The translations under genes and the position numbers were made by a program. Under the pieces are notes generated by a model, which had not been told where the DNA came from, did no database searches, and worked only from the letters and a program-made list of their open reading frames with translations. This document shows positions 39,601-49,896 of a stretch of 64,000 nt of DNA, piece by piece. The number at the start of each line of letters is the position of its first letter. Position 1 is the stretch's first letter. This DNA is from an uncultured Bacteroidales bacterium. Lineage in GTDB: Bacteria; Bacteroidota; Bacteroidia; Bacteroidales; UBA932. The stretch covers positions 1 through 64,000 of the forward strand of contig ONJB01000012.1 in the NCBI GenBank assembly GCA_900318015.1. Direction: 5' to 3'.

Positions 39601-39793
39601 CCCGCAGCAGCTTCTGAAGAAGATCTTCATCGACCAGTTCCGCATCTATGCCTCCATGGACGACTGGTTCACCTTCACCAAGTACCCGGGCTTCGATCCC
39701 GAAATCATCGGACAAGGCGCCTCGATGGGTGTGGACAAGGGTAACTATCCCACCTCCAAGAAGGTTGTCTTCGGTGTCAACATCACATTCTAA
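36674..39793 (+). CDS. susC: SusC-family TonB-dependent glycan importer (PUL 1)
   Basis: The 1039-residue outer-membrane transporter has a signal peptide ending WSLAAQ, a CarboxypepD_reg-like domain (about 28-105) and the SusC box VVVGYGVQKKSDVTGAIS. A plug follows with 'IRVRGISSNNDANPLYVVDG' and 'VLKDGASAAIYGAEAGNGVVMI', then a 22-strand barrel ending in aromatic F (VVFGVNITF). SusC forms the barrel under a SusD lid and imports oligosaccharides with TonB energy. It is followed 12 bp later by its susD partner. The gene body is codon-uniform and GC-rich with a long antisense shadow frame. The target glycan cannot be read from it. Confidence 0.96.
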   Translation: MRKSLFRKLTVFALSLLMGWSLAAQQRVTVSGVVVDDQNEPMIAAGVVQKGTTNGTITDLDGSFTLSVPAGAVIEFSSVGYITQEFVATKTETIHIKMLTDTQMIEETVVVGYGVQKKSDVTGAISQVKSEDIQNRTITSPEQALGGKTAGVQTFASSARPGATPAIRVRGISSNNDANPLYVVDGRITNSIAGIDPNDIESMEVLKDGASAAIYGAEAGNGVVMITTRKGRGDGKISYSYQLSSQSLGKTPQVMNSEEFIQFYMEKGNVSLKDVYSKWDQKTNTNWLKESYENSLMHHHNLTFSAGNDRGNLYISGSYLSNDGMFKGKADVYDRITGMVNGSWKFKPWLEVTTNNQVEYYKARSVSEGSDYGSAVLAALQLDPMTPAYYTPDNLPVFMQDYLADGKVLLRDENGNYYGISQFNVSENVHPLVQRDRSYSISKGFNINGATAINFKPFRDITLTSRLGYRLSAGDSYGYSHDYYYNEGYAKQYYMSVSASANNSIYYQWENFANWMHQFGKHNLSAMAGVSFSQSRSYSASSGVSGSDANGVVDFGLKRDDPLFYYISQATPTATKSVGGGVENYSYKYSYFGRLGWSYLNKYNVQVTLRADAADLSVLPKPMRWGFFPSVSAGWTFSEEPFFMGLRQVVPFAKLRLSWGQNGSIAGLGGYSYANDIASTGQYPTGMQNADGSWQYIIGYAPTMAGNQELKWETSEQFNVGLDLRFLRDRLSVNLDWFDKRTKDLIVTGITTSTIVGVGASPMNAGNVDNKGVEVEVRWKDQIGDFFYSVAGNFSTLKNRVTYLHPTLKDGLSGVGVRNYGTVTRFEKGYPAWHLYGYEFAGIESTTGEALFNHYDEDGNLAGTTTAPADSDKRHLGSGIPTYNYGLTLNAGWKGIDFTLFLTGAGGNQILNALNNIDYTSNRLTYLTADRWTPTHTNGTMPAANASNYALFLTSSGVVMDASYMKIKQIQLGYNFPQQLLKKIFIDQFRIYASMDDWFTFTKYPGFDPEIIGQGASMGVDKGNYPTSKKVVFGVNITF

Positions 39794-39805
39794 TCGGATT
39801 GCCCC

Positions 39806-41371
39806 ATGAAAACAAGATATTTCATCCTGACCGTCCTCGCCGCCCTGGCTCTTTCTTCCTGCGACAAATTGCTGGATGTGCCTCGTAAGGGCGTCATCGA
39901 CTACGATACCTACTACAAGACCGACGACGAGATTGAATCGGCCGGCATCACCATGTACAGCGACGTCCGTGGCTGGTACTACAATGTGATGCTGGTGAAG
40001 AACATCATCTCCGACGACTACTTCGCCGGCGGCGCCGCCCACGGCGACAACGTGGACATGGACGCCCTGGGCGAATTCGGCTTCAACTCCGAAACCGGCC
40101 AGATCGAAGGCTCCTTCACCGGTTACTACGGCCTGATCTACCACGCCAACGTGATTATCGGCCACATCGATCCCGCCCAGAGCAAGGCGGCCGCCCAGGC
40201 GGTGGCCGAGGCGCATCTGTTCCGCGCCTGGGCCTACTTCGAGCTCACCACCCTGTGGGGCAACCCGCCGATCGTGGACCACGAACTGGTCCCGTCCGAG
40301 TACAAGCAGCCCAACGGTTCCACCGAGGATCTGTGGAAGCTCATCGAGGACGACCTCACCTATGCCGTCAATTCCGGCGCCCTGGCCCGGAAGACTTCCC
40401 TGAACGACGCCACCACCTGGCGCGTGACCAAGGAATTCGGCCAGGCCCTCCTGGGCAAGGCCTATCTGTGGATGGCTTGGGAACTGAACGACAAGTCCTA
40501 CTATAGGAAGTCTGCCGACATGCTGGCCAATGTCATCAACTCGGGCCTGTACGACCTTTGGACCGCCGGCCCTTACGGTGACATGCGCCACGCCGCCTAC
40601 AAGATGAACTGCGAAGACCTGTTCGAGAGCATCCGCGTGAACGACCTGGACAACCAGTTCGACAACTTCGACTTCTACGGTGCCATGGTGAGCTGGCGCA
40701 GCTCCGGTTCCGAGATGACCATCCCGGCCGATGTGTGCTGCACCGGCGGCTGGGGCTTCATGGTCCCGACCGAGGATCTGCTGGCCACGTTCGAGCGCTA
40801 CGAGGGCAAGGACAGCTACCGTCGTACCCAGACCCTGAAGACTTATGACGAGCTCAAGGCCATGGGTGTGGTCTGGAACATGCCTACCCTCTCCACCGGC
40901 ATCTTCAACTGGAAGGGCCGCTTCATGGCCGACGAAATCGCCTACTACGCCATGGTGAACACCAAGAACCCGCTGTGGATGCGTTTCGCCGAGGTGCTCC
41001 TGCTGGGTGCCGAAGCCAGCTTCCAGGCCGGTGATTCCGCCACCGCCCTGCAGTATGTGAATCGCGTGCGCACCCGCGCCCAGCTCGCTCCGCTCGCTTC
41101 CGTCGACCTGGAGACCATCAAGACCGAAAAGCGTCTGGAACTCTGCGGCGAAGGCCAGCGTTTCCAGGACCTCCTCCGCTGGGGTGATGCCGAAGCCCGT
41201 CTGAAGGACATGGGCAACACCTATCCCAAGATGGATCCCAACGGCGCTGTGACTTACGTCCCCACCGGCCGTAGCGTCTATGGCTTCAAGAAGGGTAAGC
41301 ACGAGCATCTCCCTTATCCTTTCACGGAGACCATGCTGAATGAAAACGTCATTCAGAATCCCGGTTATTGA
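39806..41371 (+). CDS. susD: SusD/RagB-family surface glycan-binding lipoprotein (PUL 1)
   Basis: The 521-residue protein has the lipobox LALSSCDKLL and the SusD opening 'LDVPRKGVIDYDTYYKTDDE'. The TPR-like helical core shows AEAHLFRAWAYFELTTLWGNPP, and the C-terminal SusD signature region has RFAEVLLLGAEASFQAGD and RRLELCGEGQRFQDLLRWG-like text. It forms the hinged lid on the SusC barrel at the cell surface and binds the incoming oligosaccharide. It sits between susC and a repeat-bearing lipoprotein in one operon. Confidence 0.95.
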   Translation: MKTRYFILTVLAALALSSCDKLLDVPRKGVIDYDTYYKTDDEIESAGITMYSDVRGWYYNVMLVKNIISDDYFAGGAAHGDNVDMDALGEFGFNSETGQIEGSFTGYYGLIYHANVIIGHIDPAQSKAAAQAVAEAHLFRAWAYFELTTLWGNPPIVDHELVPSEYKQPNGSTEDLWKLIEDDLTYAVNSGALARKTSLNDATTWRVTKEFGQALLGKAYLWMAWELNDKSYYRKSADMLANVINSGLYDLWTAGPYGDMRHAAYKMNCEDLFESIRVNDLDNQFDNFDFYGAMVSWRSSGSEMTIPADVCCTGGWGFMVPTEDLLATFERYEGKDSYRRTQTLKTYDELKAMGVVWNMPTLSTGIFNWKGRFMADEIAYYAMVNTKNPLWMRFAEVLLLGAEASFQAGDSATALQYVNRVRTRAQLAPLASVDLETIKTEKRLELCGEGQRFQDLLRWGDAEARLKDMGNTYPKMDPNGAVTYVPTGRSVYGFKKGKHEHLPYPFTETMLNENVIQNPGY

Positions 41372-41391
41372 TTCTAAAAAGGAATTGAGCC

Positions 41392-43059
41392 ATGAAAAGA
41401 ACAATCATATTTGCCATGATGACGGCCGCCCTGGCCCTCGTCTCCTGCACCAAAACCGAGCTTGCTCCGCTGAAGGGAACCTTCCCGCCGGCGACCGAGC
41501 CCGTGCTCACCACGCTCGCGTCTTCCACTTTCGAGAAGACGGACGCCAACCGTCTGTTCACGGTCTCCTTCTCGGGTGAAGGCGGTGCCGCCGTCAAGAC
41601 CACCCTGGTGGGTGCCCGCAACCAGTACTACCTGGAGCCTGGCGTCTATGGCCCGGGCGAGAAGAACCTCTGCTTCCTGGTAAACGGTGCCACCACCGTA
41701 AACGGCCAGGCTATCGTGGACGGCCAGATCTCCGTCAAGAAGGACGGTGACACCTACCGTTTCATCTTCGTCCTCTTCGACGGCTCCGGCAACGCCTACC
41801 GCGCCCAGTGGCAGGGCGAACTGGTCTACGAACCCGATCCGGAACCGGTGAAGCTCACCGAGCTGCTGATCGCCCAGGCGAATTCCAACGGCACGGTCAC
41901 CGTGAAGCTGGGCTCCGCGGGGATGGGCATCGACATGATGGGTACGCCTACGGGCGACGGTTGCGCCCTGACGGCCGACCTGTACAGTGCGGACGGTTAC
42001 CTCCACGAAGGCGTCTACACCGCCGCCACCGGTGACACCGTCGGCGAGTGGCAGTACTCTCCCGGCTACGAATACGACCTGAGCGAATGGGGCATGGGCA
42101 TCATGCACTGGGGTACCTGCTGGTGGAACAACGGCGTGGCCACCCACATCACTTCCGGTGATATCACCGTCGAAAAGAAGGGCGCCAAGTGGGTCATCAC
42201 CTGGGGCAGCGAAGCCACCTATCCCAACTGGGCCGTGTTCGAGGGCGCCATCGAGGCCCTGACCCCGTCCGCCGCTCCTGCTGCGGACTATACCTATGCC
42301 GATACGCCCGCTCCCGGCGCCATGGATTCTTCCTGGCAGACCCATGATGACGTCACTACTCACTACGTGACGGTCTTCAACAAAGCGGGAGAGGAAGTTG
42401 CCTATTTCCAGCTTGTCCTGGCAAACGGTACCACGAACCTGTCCGGTGAATATCCCGTTATGGAGTATGCCCACGAAGATCACACCGCCGGTAACGGCTA
42501 CGATGCCGGCGAATGGGGACAGGGTGGCTGCCGTTACTACAAGGATGGCACGCTGGTAATGATCAACCCCGGCGAGAAAGTCACTGTTGCTGATCTTGGC
42601 AACGGCATCTATGAATTCTCCGGTGAAGGCTTTGACTTTGTCGCGGGTGAACCTGGCGGCCAGGGCGGTGATGCGACGGCCGATTATGTCATCGCGGACA
42701 CTGCCACTCCCGGTGCCATGGATTCTTCCTGGCAGACGCATGACGATGTGACCACGCACAATCTGACCCTTACCAATGGTGCAGGTGAAGCCGTGGCCTA
42801 CTTCCAGCTTGTCCTGGCCAACGGTACTACCGATTTGTCTGGTGAATATCCCGTTGTGGAATATGCCCACGAGGATCATACGGCCGGCAACGGTTACGAT
42901 GCCGGTGAGTGGGGGCAGGGTGGCTGCCGTTACTACAAGGATGGTTCCCTGGTGATGATCAACCCCGGCGAGAAAGTCACCATTACGGCGCTGGCCGACG
43001 GTGTCTATAAGATTACCGGTGAAGGTTTTGAATTTGTAGGCCAGGTGTCTGCCGAGTAA
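41392..43059 (+). CDS. SusE/F-position surface lipoprotein with tandem 132-residue repeats
   Basis: The 555-residue lipoprotein (LALVSCTKTE) follows susD where SusE/SusF-like glycan-binding proteins usually lie. I recognise no named domain. The C-terminal half is a tandem repeat: about 42295-42660 and 42690-43050 align at a 396-bp offset with long identical stretches, giving two ~132-residue units that share GAMDSSWQTHDDVTTH, AYFQLVLANGTT and GEWGQGGCRYYKDG. A more distant related unit (about 155-300) has YDLSEWGMGIMHWGTCWW. Clustered Trp, Tyr and Asp suggest glycan binding. The stop shares one base with the next start. Confidence 0.8.
   Translation: MKRTIIFAMMTAALALVSCTKTELAPLKGTFPPATEPVLTTLASSTFEKTDANRLFTVSFSGEGGAAVKTTLVGARNQYYLEPGVYGPGEKNLCFLVNGATTVNGQAIVDGQISVKKDGDTYRFIFVLFDGSGNAYRAQWQGELVYEPDPEPVKLTELLIAQANSNGTVTVKLGSAGMGIDMMGTPTGDGCALTADLYSADGYLHEGVYTAATGDTVGEWQYSPGYEYDLSEWGMGIMHWGTCWWNNGVATHITSGDITVEKKGAKWVITWGSEATYPNWAVFEGAIEALTPSAAPAADYTYADTPAPGAMDSSWQTHDDVTTHYVTVFNKAGEEVAYFQLVLANGTTNLSGEYPVMEYAHEDHTAGNGYDAGEWGQGGCRYYKDGTLVMINPGEKVTVADLGNGIYEFSGEGFDFVAGEPGGQGGDATADYVIADTATPGAMDSSWQTHDDVTTHNLTLTNGAGEAVAYFQLVLANGTTDLSGEYPVVEYAHEDHTAGNGYDAGEWGQGGCRYYKDGSLVMINPGEKVTITALADGVYKITGEGFEFVGQVSAE
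42295..43050 (+). repeat. Tandem intragenic repeat of 396 bp, two copies
   Basis: Two direct copies offset by 396 bp encode the last two modules of the SusE-position lipoprotein. DNA identity is high, about 80% or more by eye, pointing to a fairly recent duplication. Confidence 0.85.
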
Positions 43060-43892
43060 TGAAACGCTATTTATTCATTATTGCCGCGGCACTGGGGGCT
43101 CTGACCCTCGGTGCCTGCGGCGAAAAAGAAACCCCGGAGGAGCAGGAACCGCAGAATCTGTTGGACCTGCTCTATCCCAACGGTCAGGAAAAGAAGGATT
43201 TCGAGATTCAGAGCAAGGCTATGAAGCAGACCATGAAGTACAGTGTCTGGCTTCCGCCCAAGTTCGACGCCAACAAGGAATATCCCTTCCTTTACCTGCT
43301 GCACGGGGCGGGGGACGACAACAATTCCTGGTTGTCCAACACGACGCAGTACGGCATGACGCACGGGGGCAATGCCGCGGAAATCGCCGCCAAATATGTG
43401 AAGACCGGCGGTACGCCCATGATCATCGTGATGCCGGACGCCCAGATGACCTTCTACATGGGGGACTACGAGACCTACATGTACGAGGAGTTGATGCCCA
43501 AGGTGGAGTCCGACTACAAGTTCAGCGGCAAGCGGGCCGTGGCCGGCCTTTCCATGGGCGGATTCGGCACGCTCTACCACGCGCTGAAGTATCCCACGAA
43601 ATATACCTATGCCTACTCCATGAGCCCGGCTTCCTCCTACGACCTGTTCGCTTGGCTGGTGGACAGCCAGTCTTCCAAGTCCGTGTTCCCTTCTTTCACG
43701 ATCGAAGTGGGGAATCAGGACACGACCGTGGGAACCGATAAGGAGGACAACGAGGCCAAGCGCAGCGCCGACTACATGACCTCCCAGGGTCTCGAGGTGG
43801 AATACGTCGCCCGTGATGGCGGACATACCTGGGATTTCTGGCGCGCATGCCTTCCCAAGGCGCTCAAGAAGGCTGGGGAATCTTTCCAGTAA
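43059..43892 (+). CDS. CE1-family esterase lipoprotein, single domain
   Basis: The 277-residue protein has the lipobox LTLGACGEKE and one esterase-D/feruloyl esterase-type alpha/beta hydrolase domain. The nucleophile Ser lies in VAGLSMGGFGT, the oxyanion strand is LYLLHGAGDDNNSW, and the catalytic His is in DGGHTWDFWRA. The central acid is likely the Asp of GNQDT. CE1 members cleave ferulate or acetate from arabinoxylan. Unlike the three other CE1 proteins here it lacks an N-terminal Ig-like domain. Its ATG overlaps the stop of the upstream lipoprotein by 1 bp. Confidence 0.88.
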   Translation: MKRYLFIIAAALGALTLGACGEKETPEEQEPQNLLDLLYPNGQEKKDFEIQSKAMKQTMKYSVWLPPKFDANKEYPFLYLLHGAGDDNNSWLSNTTQYGMTHGGNAAEIAAKYVKTGGTPMIIVMPDAQMTFYMGDYETYMYEELMPKVESDYKFSGKRAVAGLSMGGFGTLYHALKYPTKYTYAYSMSPASSYDLFAWLVDSQSSKSVFPSFTIEVGNQDTTVGTDKEDNEAKRSADYMTSQGLEVEYVARDGGHTWDFWRACLPKALKKAGESFQ

Positions 43893-43933
43893 CTTTTCAA
43901 GACACAAACGAATCAAGACACGAACAAACCGAT

Positions 43934-44971
43934 ATGAAACGAATCCTTTCCATCCTTGCCCTTTCCCTGGCCATGACTTCCCTGCATGCCCAGGAGTTGG
44001 CGAACTTCAACTTCGGAGGCCGCCAGCGTCCCGTGATTTCCCCGGAAATCCAGAAAGACAGCGTCACCTTCCGCTTGAAGGCCGACTATGCCACCATCGT
44101 CAAGCTCAGCGGTTCCTGGATGCCCAACCCCTATGGCGGCACCATCGACATGCAGCGTGGCGAAAACAACGTGTGGGAAGTGAAGATTCCGCTCCCGGAG
44201 CCGGAAATCTACACCTACAACTTTGTCGTGGACGGCGTGGCGGTGAACGACCCGCAGAACGTGTACGTCCAGCGTGACGGCACCCGCTTCCTCCCGATGC
44301 TCATCGTCCCTGGCGAGCGTACCGAGAACTACAACGAGGCTACCCAGCACGGCACCGTGAGCCATCCCTGGTATCACAGCAACGTCCTCGGCATGGACCG
44401 CCGTCTGACGGTGTACACCCCGTACGGCTACGAGAACAACCCTAAAAAGAAGTATCCGGTCCTCTACCTCCTGCACGGTGCCGGTGGTGACGAGGAAGCC
44501 TGGATCTCCATGGGCCGTACAGCCCAGATCCTGGACAACCTCATCGAGAAGGGCCTGGCCGAGCCGATGATCGTCGTCATGCCGAACGGCAACGCCAACC
44601 AGGCGGCCGCCCGCACCCTCGGCATCCCCGAGAAGCAGATGCAGATGCGCTGGGACCGCGAGGCCCTCGCCCAGATGCCCGAGGCCGAGCGCAACAAGCT
44701 CATGAACGGTTATGTGATCAGCCTCTGCGAGGAGATCGTCCCGTTCATCGAGAAGAACTTCCGCGCCATTGCGAAGCCGGCTTCCCGCGCGATTGCCGGT
44801 CTGTCCATGGGCGGCGGCCACACCATCACCGCCTCCAACATGTATCCGGAGATGTTCGACTACATCTGCCCCCTGTCCGCCGCCGGTTCCGCCACGCCTG
44901 AGCAGGTCGCTACCCTCAAGAAGGCCGGCGTGAAGCTCTACACGTCTGGGCCAACTGGCGCCTGTACCTGA
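43934..44971 (+). pseudogene. CE1-family esterase with internal deletion and frameshifted tail
   Basis: The reading frame gives 345 residues: a signal peptide (SLHAQ), an N-terminal Ig-like/CBM48-like domain (about 30-125) and a CE1 hydrolase domain with Ser291 in [10 protein letters not shown]. After KAGVKLY (336) it ends in the foreign tail TSGPTGACT. The correct family C-terminus is still present in another frame: codons from 44941 read [13 protein letters not shown] and so on, to a TAG at 45000, matching the end of the paralogue at 57142-58293. About 112 bp coding for ~37 residues are missing at 44940/44941, so the acid region is lost and the catalytic His is out of frame. It is likely inactive, unless the deletion is an assembly error. 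Confidence 0.85.
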
Positions 44972-45029
44972 ACACCTTCGTCCAGAAGCTGTTCAAGTAG
45001 TCCGGCTTCAGAACGGTGCTCATTTCATC

Positions 45030-45066
45030 GAGGCCGACCGCGCGGGTGGCCGGCCTCTTTCCTTTT
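45030..45066 (+). terminator. Terminator after the CE1 pseudogene
   Basis: GAGGCCG pairs with CGGCCTC around a GC-rich loop and is followed by TTTCCTTTT. It separates the SusC/D operon from the GH3/CE1 unit. Confidence 0.65.
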
Positions 45067-45079
45067 CCGGGAATGTTTG

Positions 45080-45087
45080 TATCTTTG
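45080..45087 (+). promoter_or_regulatory. -7 box of the GH3/CE1 unit
   Basis: TATCTTTG fits the consensus, ahead of ATG codons at 45097 and 45112. The transcript would start near 45093, which favours 45112 as the start codon. Confidence 0.55.
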
Positions 45088-45111
45088 TAACGGACCATGG
45101 ATCATTTCTTT

Positions 45112-48536
<3,425 letters not shown>

Positions 48537-48559
48537 CTGACTGATTGAACGTTAAATGC

Positions 48560-48589
48560 AGAGAGGTGCACCGCGCGGTGCACCTCTCT
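48560..48589. terminator. Bidirectional terminator between the two PUL arms
   Basis: A perfect 13-bp inverted repeat, AGAGAGGTGCACC / GGTGCACCTCTCT, with a GCGC loop, lies between convergent operons. Confidence 0.8.
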
Positions 48590-48616
48590 GTGTTTAATTG
48601 TTTGGCTGTCAGCTTT

Positions 48617-49891
48617 TTACATCTGCTTCACCAGCCAGTCCATCGGACTGCCTTCTGAGTAGTCATCCAGGAGGGGGACCCAGGAGAAGTGGGCCATCAT
48701 CGGGGAGACGCCCCAGCGGACGAGGTCTTCGTCGCTGTAGATGAGCATCTGGTCATCCTGAGCGCCCAGGCGCTTGCGGGCCTCGGTGTAGGCGTAGGTG
48801 CTCGCCACCTTGCAGGTGCGGTCGGTCTCGGCGTGGACGAAGAACATAGGGAGCTTCACAAAGGCGTCGATGTCCATCGGAGCGAGCGCCATGTCGGTGC
48901 CGTTCCACTTGTAGACGCATTCGCCGCGCCAGACTTTCTCCACGTCGTCGGCATACTGGCCGGGATACTTCTCCTCGACCTGGTGGATCGGGACGATCGG
49001 GTCCATGGCGCAGCAGGGGATGGCCGCCTTGAAGCGGTCCGCGAACTGCATCATGAAGCGCATCGTGCAGCCGCCGCCGCTGGAGGCGCCGGCGCAGAAG
49101 AGCTTGCTGCCGTCCACCTTCCCCTCGGCGATCAACTGGTCGATGAAGGCCATCTGGAGGGCGTTGTTGCGGTCGATGAGCTCGATCTTTTCAGGGAACA
49201 GCGAGGCGCTGTAGGAATAGTTCGGATTCGCGAGGGCGAACACGAGCGTGGCGCAGGGAACGCCTTCCGTAGGCAGGGAAACGAGGCAGCGGTTGGCCGT
49301 CGCCACCGTCATCAGGTCCTTGTCATACTCGCCGCCGCCGATCTGCCAGACGAGCAGGGGAGCGTTCGGAATGACTTTTCCGTTGGCGTCCTTCGGCAGG
49401 TGCAGCATGTACTCGCGAGTCAGACCGCCGAAGGTGAAGGTACCGGTCTCGCAGTCGTCCAGGACGGCGATGTGCTCGCCTGTGACCTGGGCGGCGGTGA
49501 CATTAAGGGCGGAGTCCACGGCGCAGTGCAGCTCCCACGGAATGCGCTTGAACCAACCTTCCGATTTGCCGGCCTTGTTGAAGGGCTTGGCCTCGATGCG
49601 GAGGACGTTCTTATTGACAGTAAGGACGATGCCGTCGTCTTCGTATTCGGTCGGCGCCTGGCCGGTAGCCGCGTCGATGAAAGCGGCCGGAACATTGTTC
49701 ACGAGGTCGAAATCCTCCGCCTTCAATCCCTTCAGGGAACGGGGATTGGAAACGGTAATCTCGATGGCGTCCGCCTCCAGGCCGTAGTCGCCCACGACGG
49801 AGCACAGTTCGACCTTCTCCACCTGGGCAGAAGGCCTGGGGCCGCACGCTGCGGCGAGCAGGGCGGCCCCAAGGATCATAGTTCTGCGCAT
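48617..49891 (-). CDS. Exported alpha/beta hydrolase, PHB-depolymerase/feruloyl-esterase-like
   Basis: The 424-residue lipoprotein (AALLAAACGPRPS) has an N-terminal beta-rich domain (about 25-150) ahead of an alpha/beta hydrolase domain. The nucleophile Ser is in CAGASSGGGCTMRF, the GxSSGG form used by polyhydroxybutyrate-depolymerase-like and some feruloyl esterases. The acid is probably in FFVHAETDRT and the His in MMAHFSWVPL. In this neighbourhood a role on plant cell-wall esters is more likely than on PHB. It is the last gene of the minus-strand operon, 5 bp after the GH3 gene. Confidence 0.75.
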   Translation of the reverse strand: MRRTMILGAALLAAACGPRPSAQVEKVELCSVVGDYGLEADAIEITVSNPRSLKGLKAEDFDLVNNVPAAFIDAATGQAPTEYEDDGIVLTVNKNVLRIEAKPFNKAGKSEGWFKRIPWELHCAVDSALNVTAAQVTGEHIAVLDDCETGTFTFGGLTREYMLHLPKDANGKVIPNAPLLVWQIGGGEYDKDLMTVATANRCLVSLPTEGVPCATLVFALANPNYSYSASLFPEKIELIDRNNALQMAFIDQLIAEGKVDGSKLFCAGASSGGGCTMRFMMQFADRFKAAIPCCAMDPIVPIHQVEEKYPGQYADDVEKVWRGECVYKWNGTDMALAPMDIDAFVKLPMFFVHAETDRTCKVASTYAYTEARKRLGAQDDQMLIYSDEDLVRWGVSPMMAHFSWVPLLDDYSEGSPMDWLVKQM

Positions 49892-49896
49892 GACGC

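Noticed and set aside
42295-43050. Tandem repeat as a CRISPR or non-coding satellite
   Set aside because: The period is 396 bp, in frame, and encodes repeated protein modules. There are no short repeats with unique spacers anywhere in the window.
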